Part shown: positions 1 to 11,831 of the stretch, piece by piece
How the letters are laid out: each line of letters begins with the position of its first letter
Position numbering within the stretch: the first letter of the stretch is position 1
Assembly (NCBI GenBank): GCA_025526995.1
Contig: JAHLKG010000021.1
Coordinates: 62,001 to 126,000, forward strand
From: Powellomyces hirtus
Taxonomy: Eukaryota > Chytridiomycota > Chytridiomycetes > Spizellomycetales > Powellomycetaceae
DNA: 64,000 nt
Reading direction: 5' to 3'
Notes under the pieces: generated by a model
Told to the model about the DNA's origin: nothing
Database searches by the model: none
What the model saw: only the letters and a program-made list of their open reading frames with translations
Translations under genes and position numbers: made by a program

Positions 1-160
1 TCTTAGAGTTATCCTACGCTTTCCTCGTTCAGTTTTCCATTTTCGTTTCCAATTTCGGTTTTCCTTTCTCCGTTGTCGGTGGTCGACCGTGCTTTCCCTT
101 TTCGGCGGCTTTTCGCTTGTGGTGCCCCTATCCAAAACAAAGCTCTACGTGTGTAAAAAC

Positions 161-3112
161 ATGACGACGACCGAACCTCCACCACCCCCGCCTCCGGAGC
201 GCCCGCAGAAGCACCCAATGGCCATCGTTCGACGCCTGCTCTCTCGACGCTCATTCTCGACGAACTCGGCTTCTTCGTCTTCTTCCTCGGCCTCTTCGTC
301 TTCGTCGACCAACACCACCAGCGCCACGACGAATGTCGCTGTCAATAACAGCAACAACAGTTCGCTGACGACAATGGGAGCTCAGAACATGTCGTACTCT
401 TATCAAGGCGACTCGGCAGTACCTGGGACAGCACCCACCTCCCCAACGCCGCAGGCGTACATCCAAGCAACGCCACTCCCGACCCCACCATTGGAAATGG
501 CCGCGTTTCCGTACTTTGCCCACCCATCGGCAGCCGCTGCGACCGCTGGTCATGCGTCTTCTGGGGCATCCAGTGCTGCGTCATCTGCTTCATCATCCCT
601 TTCTGAGGGATTACCCATCCGGCGAACGAGTACCCGAGGCAGCCGCAGTGGCAGACCCCCGCCTCCACCCCCGTGCACCCCACCTTCCTCGCTCGTCTCT
701 ACGCCTGCTAAAAGCACCCCGATTTCATCAGCACGGAGGGCATCGTTTACGTCGTTCTCTTCGTCCTCTTCATCGTCGTCGCTATCAACTTCACCCTCAT
801 CGTCAACCTCATCAGCGAACCCGGCCGGAATCGGAGCCGCTGCTCTGCCAGACACCTTGTTCAGGAGATTGTCCTGCATAGCGCACACCCGACGCGCCGA
901 AGAAGAGAATGAACAGCGGGCCGCGCGGCTCCTGCAACGGGCCGAAAATTCCCTCTTTGGAGCTGATGGCGCTCAACAGGATCATCATAATGCGGTCGCT
1001 CTGTTGCGACAGATTGTATTTCCCCCCGAGCCGCTCCCGACATCATCAACCACTGGGACACCATTCCGAGCGTCGTCTCCGCCCCCATCCCCCAAAGTGG
1101 CCTCATATTCGCCGGCACCACCACCGCAAGCCCACCATCGTAGCCACAGCAGCAAGCCCAGCAAAAGCGGTCTTGCATCCTCCCCATCCTGCATCGACGC
1201 TCAAGCGGTTCTCGCCTTCTGCTACGAATTCGGGCTGGGCTGCACCCCCGATTTCCGCCTCTGCGAACAACTCTACATCCAGTCCGCCGAACAAGGCAAC
1301 GGCCTCGCAGGCGCCCGCCTCGCTTTTCTCCGTCGCTACGGCCGCCCCAATGTCAAGATCGACCGCGTGGAAGCCGAAGAATGGGTCCGCCGCGTTCGCG
1401 ACGCAGGTCCCAACGCTATCAACTGGCTCCTCCGTGCTGCCCAAACATACAACCTCCCTGCCGCCAACTATGCCCTCGGCGTCTGTTACCATGATGGCGT
1501 CGGGCTTGCTAAGGATCCCAATATGGCGGTCCACCATTACAAAAAGGCAGCAGCGGCGGGACAACCCCGAGGTGAAGGCATTTTGGGATATTGCTATGGC
1601 GAAGGCTTTGGCGTCCCCAAAGACGACAAGATGGCGTTTGCTCTCTACCTCCGCGCCGCGCGCCGCGGGGAATCTGTCTCCATGTACAATGTCGCGCACG
1701 CGTACGAAGAAGGCGTTGGCGTGGGGCGCAACATTGCGGAAGCCGTCAAATGGTACACCCGCTCAGCGCGCCTCGGCAACTGCTACGCCCAAAACTCGCT
1801 GGGATATATGTACGAAGAAGGACAGGGCGTCACTCGTAATGAAACGGAAGCCGTGCGTTGGTACGCCCTCTCGGCTACTCAGGGGTACCCTTGGGCCCAG
1901 TGCAATCTCGGCTACTGCCTCCAAAACGGAATTGGTGTCCCTGCCCGCGATGAACACGCTGGTGCCGCCTGGTACCATGCTGCGGCACGCCAGGGCCATT
2001 CTCGCGCCCAACACAACCTCGGCCACGCATTCCAGTACGGCATAGGAGTACAGAAAGACGAAGCACGCGCTGTGGAATGGTACACCCGCTCGGCCCGCGC
2101 CAATAATGCATTCGCGCTCCATTCCCTCGGTTACTGCTACCAGTACGGCATTGGCGCACCCCGTGATGAGAGGCTCGCACTCGCACTTTACCGCCGCTCC
2201 TCGAAACTCGACCACCCGCCCGCCCAACTCTCCCTTGGGCGATGCTACCTCAATGGTGTTGGGACACCGGACGCCCAACCCGACCCCCGACGTGCCTACA
2301 AGTGGATTAGAACAGCGGCGAGAAGTGGAAATGACTTGGCGCAGAATACTCTTGCACACTTGTATGAGAAGGGGATTGGGGCGCCTGTTAGCATTAGAGC
2401 GGCGATCAAGTATTACACCCTTGCTGCCAAGACGGGGAATATCTGTGCGCTGGCCAATCTGGCGTTCTTGTACTTGGATACGCCCGATATGGTGACGGAT
2501 GCGACCCCTGTGTCGCCAACGACACCAGTAAATGGCACCACCACGCCCACAGCATCAGCAGCCACAGATAATGCTACAGCACCAACCACACCACTATTAA
2601 CACCTCCACCACCAACGCCAACATCACCCTCATCATCCACATCATCTTCATCATCACCTCCGCTCTCACCGCACGCCATCTCCGCCTCCGAAACGATCGG
2701 CCTCCTCCGTCTCGCCGCCAGCGAAGGCCAGCCCCGCGCCCAATTCCGGCTCGCCAACATGCTCCTCCACGGCTCCCCGCAATTTGCCGTCCCCACCGAT
2801 ACCTCGGAAGCCGTCATGTGGTTTGAACTCGCGGCCTTGAACGGATGCGTCCCCGCAATGACTATCCTCGCCCAGTGCCTCGAAACAGCACTTGGATGCG
2901 ACGAGGACATGCCCATGGCGATCGAATGGTATGCGAAAGCCGCGGCTTCGGGCGATGCGGCCGCTGCCCAGAGATTGGTCGTCCTACTGGTTGTCCATGG
3001 TAGAAGGGGAAGACCACTAAGAGGAGCTGGGGCGGGAGGCAGTTCCGGACCGTCTACCCCGCATTTCGATGGGTTTGGCCTCATATGTGGTGTTGTTGCT
3101 CCTGCGGCGTAA
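161..3112 (+). CDS. Sel1-like repeat (SLR) protein
   Basis: Single uninterrupted reading frame. I chose the ATG at 161 (MTTTEPPPPPPP...) over an upstream non-ATG start at 89; the product is about 983 residues. The first ~350 residues are low-complexity Ser/Pro/Thr-rich and probably disordered. From roughly residue 365 onward there are about 12 Sel1-type repeats of the pattern A-x-x-x-L-G-x-x-Y-x-x-G-x-G-V-x-x-D-x-x-x-A-x-x-W-Y-x-x-A-A, for example around 1470, 1690, 1800 and 2040. A Ser/Thr/Pro linker (about 2490-2680) interrupts the array before the last two repeats. Sel1 proteins are alpha-solenoid adaptors; in fungi the Chs4/Skt5 family activates chitin synthase III. No C-terminal CaaX prenylation box is visible, so equating it with Skt5 would be a guess. 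It lacks introns, unlike most genes in this window. Confidence 0.85.
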   Translation: MTTTEPPPPPPPERPQKHPMAIVRRLLSRRSFSTNSASSSSSSASSSSSTNTTSATTNVAVNNSNNSSLTTMGAQNMSYSYQGDSAVPGTAPTSPTPQAYIQATPLPTPPLEMAAFPYFAHPSAAAATAGHASSGASSAASSASSSLSEGLPIRRTSTRGSRSGRPPPPPPCTPPSSLVSTPAKSTPISSARRASFTSFSSSSSSSSLSTSPSSSTSSANPAGIGAAALPDTLFRRLSCIAHTRRAEEENEQRAARLLQRAENSLFGADGAQQDHHNAVALLRQIVFPPEPLPTSSTTGTPFRASSPPPSPKVASYSPAPPPQAHHRSHSSKPSKSGLASSPSCIDAQAVLAFCYEFGLGCTPDFRLCEQLYIQSAEQGNGLAGARLAFLRRYGRPNVKIDRVEAEEWVRRVRDAGPNAINWLLRAAQTYNLPAANYALGVCYHDGVGLAKDPNMAVHHYKKAAAAGQPRGEGILGYCYGEGFGVPKDDKMAFALYLRAARRGESVSMYNVAHAYEEGVGVGRNIAEAVKWYTRSARLGNCYAQNSLGYMYEEGQGVTRNETEAVRWYALSATQGYPWAQCNLGYCLQNGIGVPARDEHAGAAWYHAAARQGHSRAQHNLGHAFQYGIGVQKDEARAVEWYTRSARANNAFALHSLGYCYQYGIGAPRDERLALALYRRSSKLDHPPAQLSLGRCYLNGVGTPDAQPDPRRAYKWIRTAARSGNDLAQNTLAHLYEKGIGAPVSIRAAIKYYTLAAKTGNICALANLAFLYLDTPDMVTDATPVSPTTPVNGTTTPTASAATDNATAPTTPLLTPPPPTPTSPSSSTSSSSSPPLSPHAISASETIGLLRLAASEGQPRAQFRLANMLLHGSPQFAVPTDTSEAVMWFELAALNGCVPAMTILAQCLETALGCDEDMPMAIEWYAKAAASGDAAAAQRLVVLLVVHGRRGRPLRGAGAGGSSGPSTPHFDGFGLICGVVAPAA

Positions 3113-3381
3113 AAACGAGCGACGCACTCTTCATTTCCATGTTTAACATAAAACCCCCCACACTCATATAACACTTATATATATAACCACTTAGATAGAT
3201 TATATAGGGGACGACCCTTTACACTTTCCACGCGTACTTTCGTATATAGCAATGTTTTTGCGACAGGTTCCGGAGAGTACTACCAATTTCAAATACATCG
3301 AAAACCTCACACCTTTGGGAATGAATATATGATTGAGAGCTGAGTCTTTCGAACCAGCAGAGAAAGATGGCGGAATAGACG

Positions 3382-5350
3382 TCATGACTTTTTGTTGTAC
3401 TTTTTCTCTAGTTGCGTGAAGTACCGAAGCAAGGCGTTCGCACTACGAATTGCATAAAAGAACCAATAAACACAGAGACCAGAAATCACTTTGCATCAAG
3501 AACTCGGACACTTTACCATTTCACATAAATAGTGTCGGGTCGATTGTAGGTTTTACAGTTGGTTACGATCAGCATGAAATCCGCCTTGAACTCGCGCCAG
3601 GAACGGTATGAGCATGATTTCAGCTTGGCTTGCATGGTGCTTAAATCTGTAAAGCCGTGAATCAGGTAAGCGATGTCGGACATTTGGTCTCTGAGATTAT
3701 TGATACGCACCCATCGGATTCTTGATGAGCAGGTCATAGTCAGGGATGCCGAGGACGGGGACCGCGAATGGGTACGAGCTCTCGTGGGCGGAGAGAAGTT
3801 GGAGAATTTTCTCAAAGGTTCTGTAGTGGGCGCTGCGGGTATTGAGACGGTCGCGCTCGCTGCAGGAGACGAGAAAGGTTTGATTAGTACGAGTTTCTTT
3901 GGGGGGTTCGATTTCTTCCCCAAACGGATTTTCATCTTACCGTGCGTCCATCTGTGGGGTCCAGCCTCCCTCTTCTGTTTATCGGCATTAGCCTTTGCAT
4001 CACGGTTGGTCGATCGTGGCGTGTCAGTTTACGTACTGAGACCGGGTATATCGTTAGGGTTGATGCAAGACGGAGCGTTTTTCTGATTGAAAGCTTTGAT
4101 GCCGGGGAAGACGACTTGGGTGATGGACCCTTCGAGGGCTTTTGACGCAATCGCCTATGAGTTGGGTAGGTTAGTACGTTTTCAAGTGGAAATCTTGAGG
4201 GTACGCACGTACCTTTTTCTGCATTCGAAGACTCTTCATGAATTCACATTTGTTGCGGTATTCTATCCCAGGTATCGCCGAGAACTATAAACAATGCTAC
4301 ACCGTCAGTGTCTGTGTCCTGTCGTGACGGGATTTCTGTAGGGAAAGACGAACCTGCATCAGGGTAGACATGGAATAGAGCTTGATGTAACCCAACCACA
4401 ACGCCGGATCTAATGTCACTTGGTCGGAGAATCCCTATGAAGCCCTCTGTCAGCCCCGCGATTGAGTGTGTTCTACCCGGTGAGAATAAGGTAACGTACC
4501 TGCAGTTTGAAAAAGTCGACTGCATTCTGATCAGCCCACATGAGACAATGATCAGCTTTGTGCACGTTTCGCATGTGGTCCTTGAAGTGAGCGAGCAGGC
4601 GTTCACTGGAGATGCGTTACCGGGGACTTGCGTCGCTTTTTTGCCGAACCCGTAGTCACGGCACCTACCCATAGCCCTGAAAACAGACATCAAACAATAT
4701 GAGTATCAAACCTTCAGTTGTCCCGACACTTTCTGTCATCCGATCCTTACCATCCCCTGCAATTCCTTCTTGGCACACACAAAAACAATCTCCACAAAGC
4801 CCCGTTCCGCAAACACTCTATAAGTCATCCCCGCACAAACAGTCCCATCAGCCCGCAGGCCCAGGTAGCTCTCGTGGTCGCGTGCATAGACGATTCGTGC
4901 AATATATTCCGGCAGCATCGCGGGTAACTGCGTTTCGACCAGACTTTTCCACTGTGTCAGCAGCTTGATGGACGTTTCGTTGATGTCATTTCGAAATGCT
5001 GCGAAACGGAGTAGGCCTGCGGACTCGTCTTGTAGGAGACGGCGGTATTTGGGGCTGACCTGAGAATGAGGAACACGCCAGCATGCATGCTTGAGCATTT
5101 GCGGAAACTTTTCGGAAAAAAAAGTGAGACGTACATATTCGTACAGGTCGCTTTCGGTGGGTCTGCTTTCCAACTCTGGAGACTCCGAGTCCGCTGCACA
5201 AGGCACTTTGTCGTAGCCTTCTCCGTCATCCACACCAGCACGGTTCTTTCCCCCGCGCAAGTCCACGAGCTGCCATGGAGCTGAAACTCCCTCGTCACCA
5301 TTCTTCCCTGATGCCGCGGATACGGAGCGTCTTCGCGATCCTTTGAACAT
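3382..5350 (-). CDS. GCN5: Gcn5/PCAF-type histone acetyltransferase with C-terminal bromodomain
   Basis: Reconstructed exons (high to low): 5350-5135, 5059-4751, 4676-4669, 4605-4500, 4434-4354, 4284-4213, 4154-4037, 3974-3941, 3859-3711, 3646-3517, 3442-3382. All phases agree and give 427 aa, close to yeast Gcn5 (439). The GNAT core has LPEYIARIVY, the catalytic Glu in GFVEIVF (about residue 162), the acetyl-CoA loop QGMGYGERLL, WADQNAVDFF and LWLGYIKLY. A linker with VFPGIKAF and GLKEGGWTPQMDAR follows, as in Gcn5 orthologues. The bromodomain has YPFAVPV, GIPDYDLLIKNPMDLSTM and the acetyl-lysine Asn in NCKTYN. The protein would be the acetyltransferase of SAGA/ADA complexes, acting on histone H3 in the nucleus. 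An 8-nt microexon encodes part of the acetyl-CoA loop. An upstream start is possible because a splice-acceptor-like site lies at about 5506, but 5350 gives the family length. Confidence 0.9.
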
Positions 5351-6931
5351 TTTGAGCAAGTAGAGTGGGGTTGAGATGCAGGTTCTGGGGCCTGTTCTCA
5401 CGCTGGCATTCCTTCCTGCTGTGCGAGGAAGGAACTCAGGAAAAAGCCACGCCTGGGGGACTGCCTGACGCGTGGTGCTGCGCAGTTCAGACGCGTCAAT
5501 ATGTCTCACTGAAATGGGCAAAAGTACAGTAGAGAAGGTTGTTGGTCAAGCATACGTGTGCTAGATAGAAAAGCGGGGACTAGGACAGATTCATTTGGTC
5601 CAGGCAGCATGTATTCTCAAATTCTCTACGTGCCTGATGTTCAAGTGACCCATCAAGTCTTGGAAACAAGCAAAAAGAAACGTGGGGAACTTGGATCTCG
5701 CGTTGGCAGTTGTAAGGATAAGGATATCAAATGCATTTTACCAAAAGCCCTAACCCTTCTCAACAAGCGTCACTCTAATCCGCATACAGACCTCACTCAT
5801 CCGCTCCGCCTTCCCGACCAACTCCTGCTGCTCCTGCCGTGTTTCGGAGAATTTGTTTTGCACCTTCGCATTCCCCCCGCGGGCGCGACTGCTGCGACTA
5901 TTTGCCTAAACGTTCATTTCGCCAATCCTTTTTTGGGTTGTAATCAGGGCTTTCTCCAGGCCAAAGTGAGAGCAAAAGCATTTTGTTCCAACAGATGTCG
6001 TTAATTCAAAAGTAAGTAACACTCAAAGTGAAGAGAACAGCAGCCGAAACCTCAAAGGGCCTCCTGCATCTCAGCCAAAAAGGACTCTCTTCAGAGCTGT
6101 GTGGTTGACCCAGAGAAACGGAAAAAGGGCAAACCCCGACTTGGAAGTCTTGTGTGCGTTCACGCTTTTCGCACAGGGGAAGGGAGAAGGGAGGAGGGGG
6201 CGGAAGGATACAGCACTAGGCAAAAAAAGAAACACCCGTGCACGAGGTCCTGTACAAGCTGTCCTAGAATCCAACCCCGGCCTGTCCCTGGTGGGTTGGC
6301 TCAAAGATGATAGCTGCGATTCCTGCGCTTGTTTGGGAACCTCCTCCAATGTCATCCACGTTCCCAATCACAATGTCCACCACTAGGCGCTCCAATCCAC
6401 GATGGCTGACCAGGTACTGACTCCTCATCCAAAGGAGTAGTGATGAGTAACGATAGTGTTGAGGACGAAGACGACGAGGAGAGCGCTGACAACAGAGACG
6501 ACGATGGCAACCCCTCTGAGAACCCACAACCTTGAGAAGAAGAGTCTCACTCTCTACCGATTGAGCTAGCTGGGCTGATGCAAGTTGTACTATTTTTCTG
6601 TATTCAGCGCCAATTTTTATTTCTGGGAATGACTCATCTTTGCGACTGGACATTTCGGACACCCTTTTGGCTCGCTCGTTCGCCCTCGTCGTGTTTGCGT
6701 TTGGCATGTCATTCTCCGGTTCTCCCGGTGTCAATAGCGACTGCCGCACCCACTTATCGCCCCCCAGCCTCACGCCCGACTCAATTTGCTTTTTATCTCG
6801 GTGTTGACTTTGTCGTTGGACACGGAACTCTGAGGCTTGCACAAGACATACGGCCGACCTGGGCTGGCATTCCTGCTCTATCTACCCCGGTCGTACCTTC
6901 ATAACCTTTCATCGACGCTGGACAACCGACA
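5351..6931. other. Divergent intergenic region between GCN5 and POLA1
   Basis: About 1.6 kb separate the divergently transcribed GCN5 (-) and DNA polymerase alpha (+) genes, so both promoters should lie here. Inside it I see a partial tRNA-Lys-like sequence (6521-6575, -) and an exon-like minus-strand segment (about 5790-5900) that resembles the start of prefoldin subunit 2. No complete gene could be built from the other open frames. Confidence 0.6.
6521..6575 (-). pseudogene. tRNA-Lys(CTT)-like fragment, 3' part lost
   Basis: Read on the minus strand, the sequence starts GCCCAGCTAGCTCAATCGG, with a canonical D arm and A box. An anticodon stem TGAGA/TCTCA closes the loop CTCTTCT, giving anticodon CTT (Lys). 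The T-arm begins GTGGGTTC but then diverges. There is no closing CCCAC and no GCTGGGC to pair with the 5' acceptor strand. It is therefore a decayed tRNA gene or the head of a tRNA-derived retroelement (SINE), not a functional tRNA. Confidence 0.65.
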
Positions 6932-9900
6932 ATGTCAAGCCGCGCGGAGGCATTGAGAAAGCTCAAGCAAGGTCGCTCTGCTGGGGCTTCCGGTCTTGCA
7001 GCATATGAGGTAAAACCCATCCATCACGAACCGTCCTCTTGCTGCTGAGCCATTTTCTCACCCATTGTTCTTTCGCTCCTAGGTTGAAGAGGATCGTGAG
7101 GAACACATCTATGACGAGGTGACAGAGGAAGAATACAATGCCATCCGACGGCGCAAAATGGACGAAGGCGGGGACTTTGTCGTTGACGATGACGGACTTG
7201 GCTATGTGGACTATGGGCAGGACGAGTGGGCTTCGGACAATTCCCATTCGTCCGAGGAGGAAGAGGAAGAGGCAAGCACAAAGGCCAGCAAAGCCAAGCG
7301 GAAGAGGGGCAAGGAGAACAAACAGCAGAAGCCTGGCGCGGCGGGAAACATCCAGAATTTGCTCAACAGGCAGGCGCAGAATCCGAGACCAAAAGCCAAA
7401 CCTACCCCAATCTCGGCTGCCACCGAGCAGGATCTGCTGGGATCCATATTTGAAGACCTAGATGACCACGTCAATGAACACAAGGCCAAAAAGGCAAAGT
7501 CAGAGTACGAGCCACCCGTGTCCGTATCGAGTCGGTACACTCCATTCGCGACCAGTGACTGGAGTGGTGGCTCGACATATACGCGTCCGCAACCGCAAAA
7601 GGTCGCAGAACCCATCATCAAGACCGAACCTGCACAGCAGCCAGATATCGAAACTGCGGCTGAACACGATGCCAACGATGCCGGGGTACAAGCCAATACG
7701 TCGTTCGATGATATCAGCTTTGAAGAAATCGACGAACAAACCTTGGCTGAGATAACTGATGCTACCAATCAAGGTGAAGAGACAACAGACATTTCCAACA
7801 TTGTGCAAGTCAAAGTCAAGCCGTTACAAACACGCTCCGCAAAGCAAGTTTCAAGCGTGAGCTTTGCGCCGAAATTTCAACGCGTCGAGGAAGCCCAAAC
7901 AACGATCGCGGAATCAACAGTCGTAAACGCGCCCGAGACTGCCGGATGCCGCGGGTGGATGGCAATCAAAGACACAGTCAAAGTTCACAATATAGAGCAT
8001 TCGCAGGCTACTCAGGACTTTACCCAATCGAAGACTGCAGGGTCGTTAAATGTCATGGAGGAGGACGGGTCTTTGCGAATGTTCTGGTTCGACGCTACGG
8101 AGATGAATGGGGTCGTATACCTGTTTGGAAAGGTACGTCGCTGTAAGCTATATTTTACTGCCGTTATCTGAAGTAGCGACCCGGCGTCTTATATGGAATC
8201 GCCAGGTTCAAAACAAAAATGACGGCAACTATGTGTCCTGCTGTGCGATAGTCCAAAACATCCAACGCAATGTGTTTATCCTGCCGCGCGCCAAAGTGTT
8301 GGATGCCGGCGGTCACCCCACTGACATTGACGTGGAGATGTCCGACGTGTACAAGGAATTTGACACCCTGCGTCGCAAACACGGCATCCGCGAGTACGCT
8401 TCCGCCACAGTGTCGCGCTCTTACGCGTTTGAGATCCCTGGCATACCTGCGGAATCCGACTACCAGAAAGTCGTCTACCCGTACTCGCAGCCGGAACTCC
8501 CTGCAAAGCTGTCCGGAAGGACGTTTAGCCGCGTGTTCGGCACGAATACGAGTGCGCTGGAGCAGTTTATCCTCAAGAGGAAATTGATGGGGCCGTGCTG
8601 GGTGGAAATCAAGAATGCGAACTTGACCAACAAGAGCGTATCGTGGTGCAAGGTGGAAGTTACGATCGACGACCCGAAACTCCTGAACCCGTTCAAAGAG
8701 GATGACGAGTCCGCGCCAAAGAAATCGCCGCCGTTGGTCGTCCTCAGTTTGTCCATGCGGACCGTCACAAACCACCAAAAGCACGTCAATGAGATTGTCG
8801 CAGCAAGTGGATTGGTCTACAATAACGTCAACATTGATGGCGGGTCAAACGATCAACAGCAGCCATCTCGGTTTACAGTCATAAGGCAATTGAACGATGT
8901 TCCGATCCCCGCCGGTTTGCAGGATCTTTGTCGTCGGCATAACACCAAAGTTGAAATCCATCGAAATGAACATGGTCTGCTAGGATTTCTCATTGCGCAG
9001 ATCCATCGCAGCGACCCGGACATTATCGTCGGTCACAATTTTATCGATTTCGATCTCGATGTCCTCTTGCACCGCATGAAAGCCAACAATATCTTGCACT
9101 GGTCTAAGCTCGGCCGACTCAATCGCAAAAAATGGCCTAAACTTCAAGCCGGCGCCGGAGGTACGCAGGACTCAACGTACGCAGAGAAGCAGATTGCGAG
9201 TGGACGCCTATTATGTGATACCTACCGCGCTGCGCAGGATCTCATCCGGTCAAAGAGTTACAGTCTGACGCAGCTCGCGGCGTCCCAGCTGAACGTTGAT
9301 CGACCCAGCATTGAGTACGAGAAAGTCCACACGTACTTTTGGGATGCGGCCAAGTTGATCGAGATGATCCAGCATTGTGAGGTGGACGGGATCCTACAGG
9401 CACAACTTATGTTCAAACTCCAAGTCCTCCCCCTTACCAAACAGCTCACGAACCTTGCGGGCAACTTGTGGGCGCGCACCATGACAGGCGCGAGAGCAGA
9501 ACGAAACGAGTACCTCTTGTTGCATGAGTTCCACAATCGGAAATTTGTGGTTCCCGATAAAGCGTCATTTGGCAGCAACAACAAAGTCATTGTGCATCAG
9601 GGGCAGGAAGAGAATGACGAACAACCGCAACAGGTCAAGAAGGGCCCCAACGGACGCCGCAAGCCTGCGTATGCGGGTGGTCTTGTCCTCGAACCAAAGA
9701 CGGGTTTCTACGACAAATTTGTGTTGCTTCTCGATTTCAACTCTTTGTACCCATCGATCATTCAGGAATACAACATTTGCTTCACCACCGTTGAGCGAAA
9801 CAACAACAATCCAGCTGCAGCCGCTTCAACAGAAGACGATTTACCCGAAATTCCCGACGCGGATTTACCAAAGGGAATCTTGCCCAAATTGCTCGGCACC

Positions 9901-11831
9901 TTGGTTGACCGCCGTCGGGTAGTCAAAAATCTCATGAAAGACCCACGAGCAACACCCGCCGAACTCGCTCAATACGATATCCGTCAGAAGGGCTTGAAAC
10001 TGACTGCCAACAGCATGTACGGATGTCTGGGTTTCTCCCATTCCCGCTTCTATGCAAAACCCCTCGCGATGCTCATCACTGCCAAAGGCCGAGAGATTCT
10101 GCAAAACACGGTGCATGTCGCGGAAGAAGAACGCCTGGAAGTTATCTACGGAGATACGGACTCGATCATGATCAACACAAATTCGACAGACCTTGGACAG
10201 GTCAAGAAAATGGGAAACGAGTTTAAGAAGGCCGTCAACAAACGCTATAAACTTTTGGAGATTGAAATGGATGGCTTCTTTCAACGAATGTTGCTACTGA
10301 AAAAGAAAAAGTACGCTGCGATAACGGTCGAGGAAAAGAATGGGCAATTGGTTACTGCACTCGAAACCAAAGGTCTCGATCTCGTCAGGAGAGATTGGTG
10401 TGGCCTCAGCCAAGACGTGTGCGGACACATCCTCAACCAGATCTTCTCGGGCGCTCCCAAGGAAGACGTGCTCGATATGATCCACGCCCATCTCACCACC
10501 GTCGGTCAAGAGGTCCGGGCCGGTCTGGTCCCGATTGAGAAATTCGTCGTCAATAAAGGACTCACGAAAAATCCGGAAGACTATGCCGATAAAAAGTCAC
10601 AGCCGCATGTGCAGGTTGCCCTGCAGATGAAGACGCGCGGCATCGTCGCTAAAGCCGGAGACACTATCCCGTATGTGATTTGCTGTGCGGCTGCCGACGC
10701 GACGGGAGGCAGCATTGCGGAACGGGCTCGACACCCCGATGATGTCGGGAAACCGGACAGCGGCCTCAAAGTCGATTTTGAGTGGTACTTGAGCAACCAG
10801 GTGCACCCCCCCGTAGCCCGTCTGTGTGGACCCATCGAAGGGACCGATCTTGCCCGACTCGCTGATTGTCTTGGGCTGGACCCGGCAAAGTTCCATGCTA
10901 CACCCGCAGGCAACGACGCCGCAGAGACGGGTGCCGACGCACTGTACACCCTCGACTCGCAACTCACCGACGCCGAACGCTTCAAGGACGTAGACCCCTG
11001 GCACCCAAGGTGTTACCAATGCGGCGAATCACACCCCTTTGAAGGAGTCGTTCGACTCACTAAAGACACCACTGCCGAGCCGGTCTCGTCCCTCAGTTGC
11101 CCGACCTGCTTGCAAACCCTTCCGACCCCGTCACTCGTTGCGCAGCTGTCCACCGCGATCAGACAACACATTAAGCGATACGCCAACACGTACCTCGTCT
11201 GCGACGATCCGAGCTGCCCTGCTGGCGGCGTAGGCAAGACCCGCCATATGGGTGTGTATGCGGAAAAGTGCCTCGTCCCGAACTGCATGGGCACGGTGCG
11301 ATTGGAATATGATGACCGGAAATTGTACACCCAGTTGATGTACTATGAGCGGTTATTTGAGGTGGGAGAATTCGAGAAGCGGTTTAGCGGACAGAGGGAT
11401 TTGTTGGGTGAGTTTCAGCGTGAGAATAAGAAGAAAAAGAAAATGTCGGTCATTCGTTTTGTATAAGAGATTCCTATTACTGATCGGGACTTTGTTTGGG
11501 ACTAGGTCAATTCAACACGATCATACTCCAGGATTCACCAGCGTTGAAGAAACTTCAATCGCTGGTCGCCCAGTACATGGAGAAAAACGCCCGGCGATAC
11601 GTTGATCTCAAAGTCGTGTTCTCGTTCATTGCTCCTTTGCCCCAACCGCCACCACCAGTTGCGAATTACCATCACACTTCGTCATCGATATCATCAACAA
11701 CTACTAACAATACCACCACCACCAAACCACCGCAACCGTCAGCTGCTGTTCCGCCAATGTCCCCGACCCAGTTTGATGATGAACCGGGCAGCGCGCGCAA
11801 ACGGAAACGAGAGGGACGGGTTGTGCAGTAA
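6932..11831 (+). CDS. POLA1: DNA polymerase alpha catalytic subunit (B-family)
   Basis: Exons 6932-7009, 7083-8132, 8206-11407 and 11506-11831 join in phase to about 1551 aa (yeast Pol1 1468, human 1462). The N-terminus carries the alpha-specific block FVVDDDGLGYVDYGQDEW. The exonuclease-like and palm region follows, with DPDIIVGHNFIDFD, motif A DFNSLYPSI (about residue 887), KLTANSMYGCLGF and motif C YGDTDS (about residue 1024), whose aspartates bind the catalytic metals. The C-terminus has two CxxC-rich clusters (CYQCGESHPF...CPTC and CDDPSC...CMGT) that bind the B subunit. As the polymerase of the primase complex it extends RNA primers at origins and lagging strands in the nucleus. The start ATG is taken from AATGTCAAGC at 6931. 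No disruption is seen. Confidence 0.96.

Noticed and set aside
6264..6842. 192-residue minus-strand open frame
   Set aside because: It runs through the tRNA-Lys-like fragment and shows no domain or family-like pattern; probably a chance frame.
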